Translations under genes and position numbers: made by a program
The notes under the pieces: generated by a model
The model's input: the letters and a program-made list of their open reading frames with translations, nothing else
Databases searched by the model: none
Told to the model about the DNA's origin: nothing
Source of the DNA: Comamonadaceae bacterium
GTDB lineage: Bacteria; Pseudomonadota; Gammaproteobacteria; Burkholderiales; Burkholderiaceae_C
NCBI GenBank assembly: GCA_947458345.1
Contig: CANHBU010000055.1
Span: forward strand, 1 to 8,971
Length of the DNA: 8,971 nucleotides
Direction: 5' to 3'
Shown: one piece after another, positions 7,519 through 8,971 of the stretch
Layout of the letters: the number at the start of each line of letters is the position of its first letter
Numbering within the stretch: the stretch's first letter is position 1

Positions 7519-8436
7519 ATGTACAAAGAAAAACGAAGCGCCCACAGCGCGTTTGTCCCTATCCGCGGTTTGCAATACCACGTGCTGCAGTGGTCGCAAG
7601 GCCCGGTGCACCCCGATCTGCCTGCCCTGTTTTTGCTACACGGCTGGATGGATGTGGGCGCCTCTTATCAATTCATGGTCGATGCGCTGTCCGATGATTT
7701 TTTGCGCGGGCGCCGAATCATTGCACCGGACTGGCGCGGCTTTGGCCTGACCGAGGTCAAGACCGACAGCTTCTGGTTTCCCGACTACCTGGCCGATCTC
7801 GACTTCCTCATCGATACCCTGTCGCCAGGACAGGCCGTCGACCTCGTCGGGCACAGCATGGGCGGCAACGTCAGCATGAACTACGCCGGCGTGCGACCCG
7901 AGCGCATCCGCCGGCTGATCAACCTCGAGGGATTTGGCCTTGCGCAAACCCGGCCAAGCCAGGCCGCCGGCCGCATGGCCCAATGGATGGACGAGCTCAA
8001 AACCCTGCATGCCGGCGCCCTGAGCTTGCGTGACTATGGCGAGCGCGAAGGGGTGGCCCAGCGCCTGATGAAAACCAACCCCCGGCTCGACGCCGACAAG
8101 GCCCGCTGGCTCGCTGGGCATTGGGCCAGCGCCGACGCACAAGGTCGCTGGCGCATCTTGGGCGAGGCCGCGCACAAGCTAAAAAATCCCTACCTCTTTC
8201 GCTGGGACGAGATGCAGGAAATCTGGAAACGCATCAGCGCGCCGGTGCTGGCGATCCACGCCAGCGACGACACTCTGGCGCGCTGGTCAAGCGGCAATTA
8301 CACGCTGGCCCACTACCACGAGCGCCTGAAAAACGTGGCCCAAACCCGCATCGCCTGCATCGACGATGCAGGCCACATGCTGCACCACGACCAACCCCTG
8401 GCCCTGGCCGAGCTGATCGAAAACTTCCTGGCGTGA
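7519..8436 (+). CDS. Alpha/beta hydrolase, substrate unknown
   Basis: A 305-residue alpha/beta-fold hydrolase of the family that includes esterases, epoxide hydrolases and haloalkane dehalogenases. HGWMD (41-45) forms the oxyanion-hole turn. The nucleophile elbow is GHSMGG (111-116) with S113, which points to an esterase or peptidase-like reaction rather than a dehalogenase (which would use Asp). The acid is probably D250 or D251 in IHASDDTLARW, and the base is H286 in DAGHMLHHDQP. A lid-like region lies between about 140 and 235. No signal peptide is seen, so it should be cytoplasmic. The ATG at 7519 gives a normal N-terminus, though its ribosome binding site is weak. It is divergent from the acyl-CoA synthetase and lies upstream of prfB in the same direction. 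Confidence 0.88.
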   Translation: MYKEKRSAHSAFVPIRGLQYHVLQWSQGPVHPDLPALFLLHGWMDVGASYQFMVDALSDDFLRGRRIIAPDWRGFGLTEVKTDSFWFPDYLADLDFLIDTLSPGQAVDLVGHSMGGNVSMNYAGVRPERIRRLINLEGFGLAQTRPSQAAGRMAQWMDELKTLHAGALSLRDYGEREGVAQRLMKTNPRLDADKARWLAGHWASADAQGRWRILGEAAHKLKNPYLFRWDEMQEIWKRISAPVLAIHASDDTLARWSSGNYTLAHYHERLKNVAQTRIACIDDAGHMLHHDQPLALAELIENFLA

Positions 8437-8444
8437 GAAAATAC

Positions 8445-8477
8445 CGGGTTTGGCGCCGGGCCTGCCCGCCAAGCCCG
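8445..8477 (+). other. RNA hairpin between the hydrolase and prfB
   Basis: CGGGTTTGGCG (8445-8455) and CGCCAAGCCCG (8467-8477) can pair over 11 positions in RNA, with one U-G wobble and an 11-nt loop. It starts 8 nt after the hydrolase stop. No U run follows, so it is not a standard intrinsic terminator. It may stabilise the hydrolase 3' end or lie in the prfB leader. The 93-nt gap shows nothing else I can name. Confidence 0.4.
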
Positions 8478-8529
8478 AGCGCACCTGCGCTGTCAAAGGC
8501 GCCGCTCCCAACCGAAAGACCAGACCGCC

Positions 8530-8971
8530 ATGGACGCAGAGCACATCAACCTCATCGGCAACACCCTGCAAGACCTCAGCCGCCGGGTCGACGAACTTCG
8601 GGGGTATCTTTGACTACCCTGCCAAACAGCGCAAACTGCTCGAGGTCAACGCGGCCCTAGAAGACCCCAAGGTTTGGGACCAACCCAAGCGTGCGCAAGA
8701 GCTGGGCAAAGAAAAGAAAGCCCTTGAAGACGTGGTGCTGGTGCTCGACCGCCTGAGCCAGGACATCGCCGACAACCTTGAGCTCTTTGAGATGTCTCGC
8801 GAGGATGACGACGAGGCCGGTCTGCTGACCATCGAAGCCGAAGCCGCCAAAGTCGAGGCCGAGGTCGAAAGGCTCGAATTTCGGCGCATGTTCAGCAACC
8901 AAGCCGACCCGCTCAACGCCTTTTTGGACATCCAGGCCGGCGCCGGCGGCACCGAGGCCTGCGACTGGGCC
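8530..8971 (+). CDS. prfB: Peptide chain release factor 2 (partial, +1 programmed frameshift)
   Basis: RF2 reads UGA and UAA in the ribosomal A site and triggers release of the finished protein. The zero frame starts at the ATG at 8530 and runs 27 codons (MDAEHINLIG...RRVDELRGYL) to an in-frame TGA at 8611-8613. Skipping one base at CTT-T restores the frame at 8612 (D-Y-P-A-K-Q-R-K-L-L...), which stays open to the window end, giving 147 residues of a usual ~365. The visible part is the helical N-terminal domain and the start of the core, including AGAGGTEACDW near the end. The GGQ and SPF motifs would lie beyond the window. The ribosome binding site is weak. Frameshifting makes synthesis self-limiting, because abundant RF2 terminates at its own UGA. 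Identity is secure. Confidence 0.96.
8600..8614 (+). promoter_or_regulatory. prfB +1 programmed frameshift site
   Basis: GGGGG (8600-8604) acts as an internal Shine-Dalgarno-like element three bases before the slippery codon CTT (8608-8610), followed by the UGA stop (8611-8613) and a C at 8614, a context for weak termination. The order and spacing match the classical E. coli site (GGGGGTATCTTTGAC). Peptidyl-tRNA on CUU slips forward to UUU, so GAC at 8612 is read next. Confidence 0.95.

Noticed and set aside
5699..7750. 683-codon open frame on the plus strand
   Set aside because: It lies antisense to the well-supported acyl-CoA synthetase and runs into the hydrolase in another frame. Its His/Arg/Ala-rich product has no recognisable motif. 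Long antisense frames are expected in GC-rich genes.

Overview
The window reads as a high-GC betaproteobacterial chromosome segment, most likely Burkholderiales and close to Comamonadaceae. I base this on the strong G/C preference at third codon positions, the long (E. coli-type, ~445 aa) ArgG, a type I MurB, a YajQ-family protein, and an alpha/beta hydrolase whose HGWMD and GHSMGG style I associate with that order. The placement rests on recalled family resemblance, not on a search. The content is mainly core housekeeping genes. I see no transposase, phage gene, CRISPR array, tRNA or rRNA.

Layout. argG (21-1358, +) is followed by a 199-nt gap packed with GGGGTCAGACCCC-type palindromes, one of which looks like a terminator. 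murB (1558-2628, -) faces argG. yajQ (2674-3159, +) diverges from murB across only 45 nt and converges on plsY. A three-gene minus-strand operon then runs, in transcription order, as a Tas-like aldo/keto reductase (5389-4328), ybaK (4328-3834) and plsY (3814-3185). The first junction is a one-base TGATG overlap and the second a 19-nt gap that holds the plsY ribosome binding site. Upstream of this operon, 5390-5671 is non-coding. It holds a 16-bp palindrome near the operon start and a composite repeat of GTCATYG-type units ending in a 23-bp imperfect inverted repeat. Next come an acyl-CoA/AMP-forming synthetase (7453-5672, -) and, divergent from it across 65 nt with a GC-rich hairpin, an alpha/beta hydrolase (7519-8436, +). 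The window ends inside prfB (from 8530, +), which carries the classical +1 programmed frameshift after codon 27.

Functionally the genes cover arginine synthesis (argG), peptidoglycan precursor synthesis (murB), phospholipid initiation (plsY), translation quality control and termination (ybaK, prfB), a nucleotide/RNA-binding YajQ protein, and three enzymes of unknown substrate (reductase, synthetase, hydrolase). The least ordinary parts are the two intergenic repeat clusters and the prfB recoding site. I found no convincing evidence of a new multi-gene system. Three start sites were set inside longer open frames: plsY to a GTG at 3814, ybaK to 4328 and the reductase to 5389.
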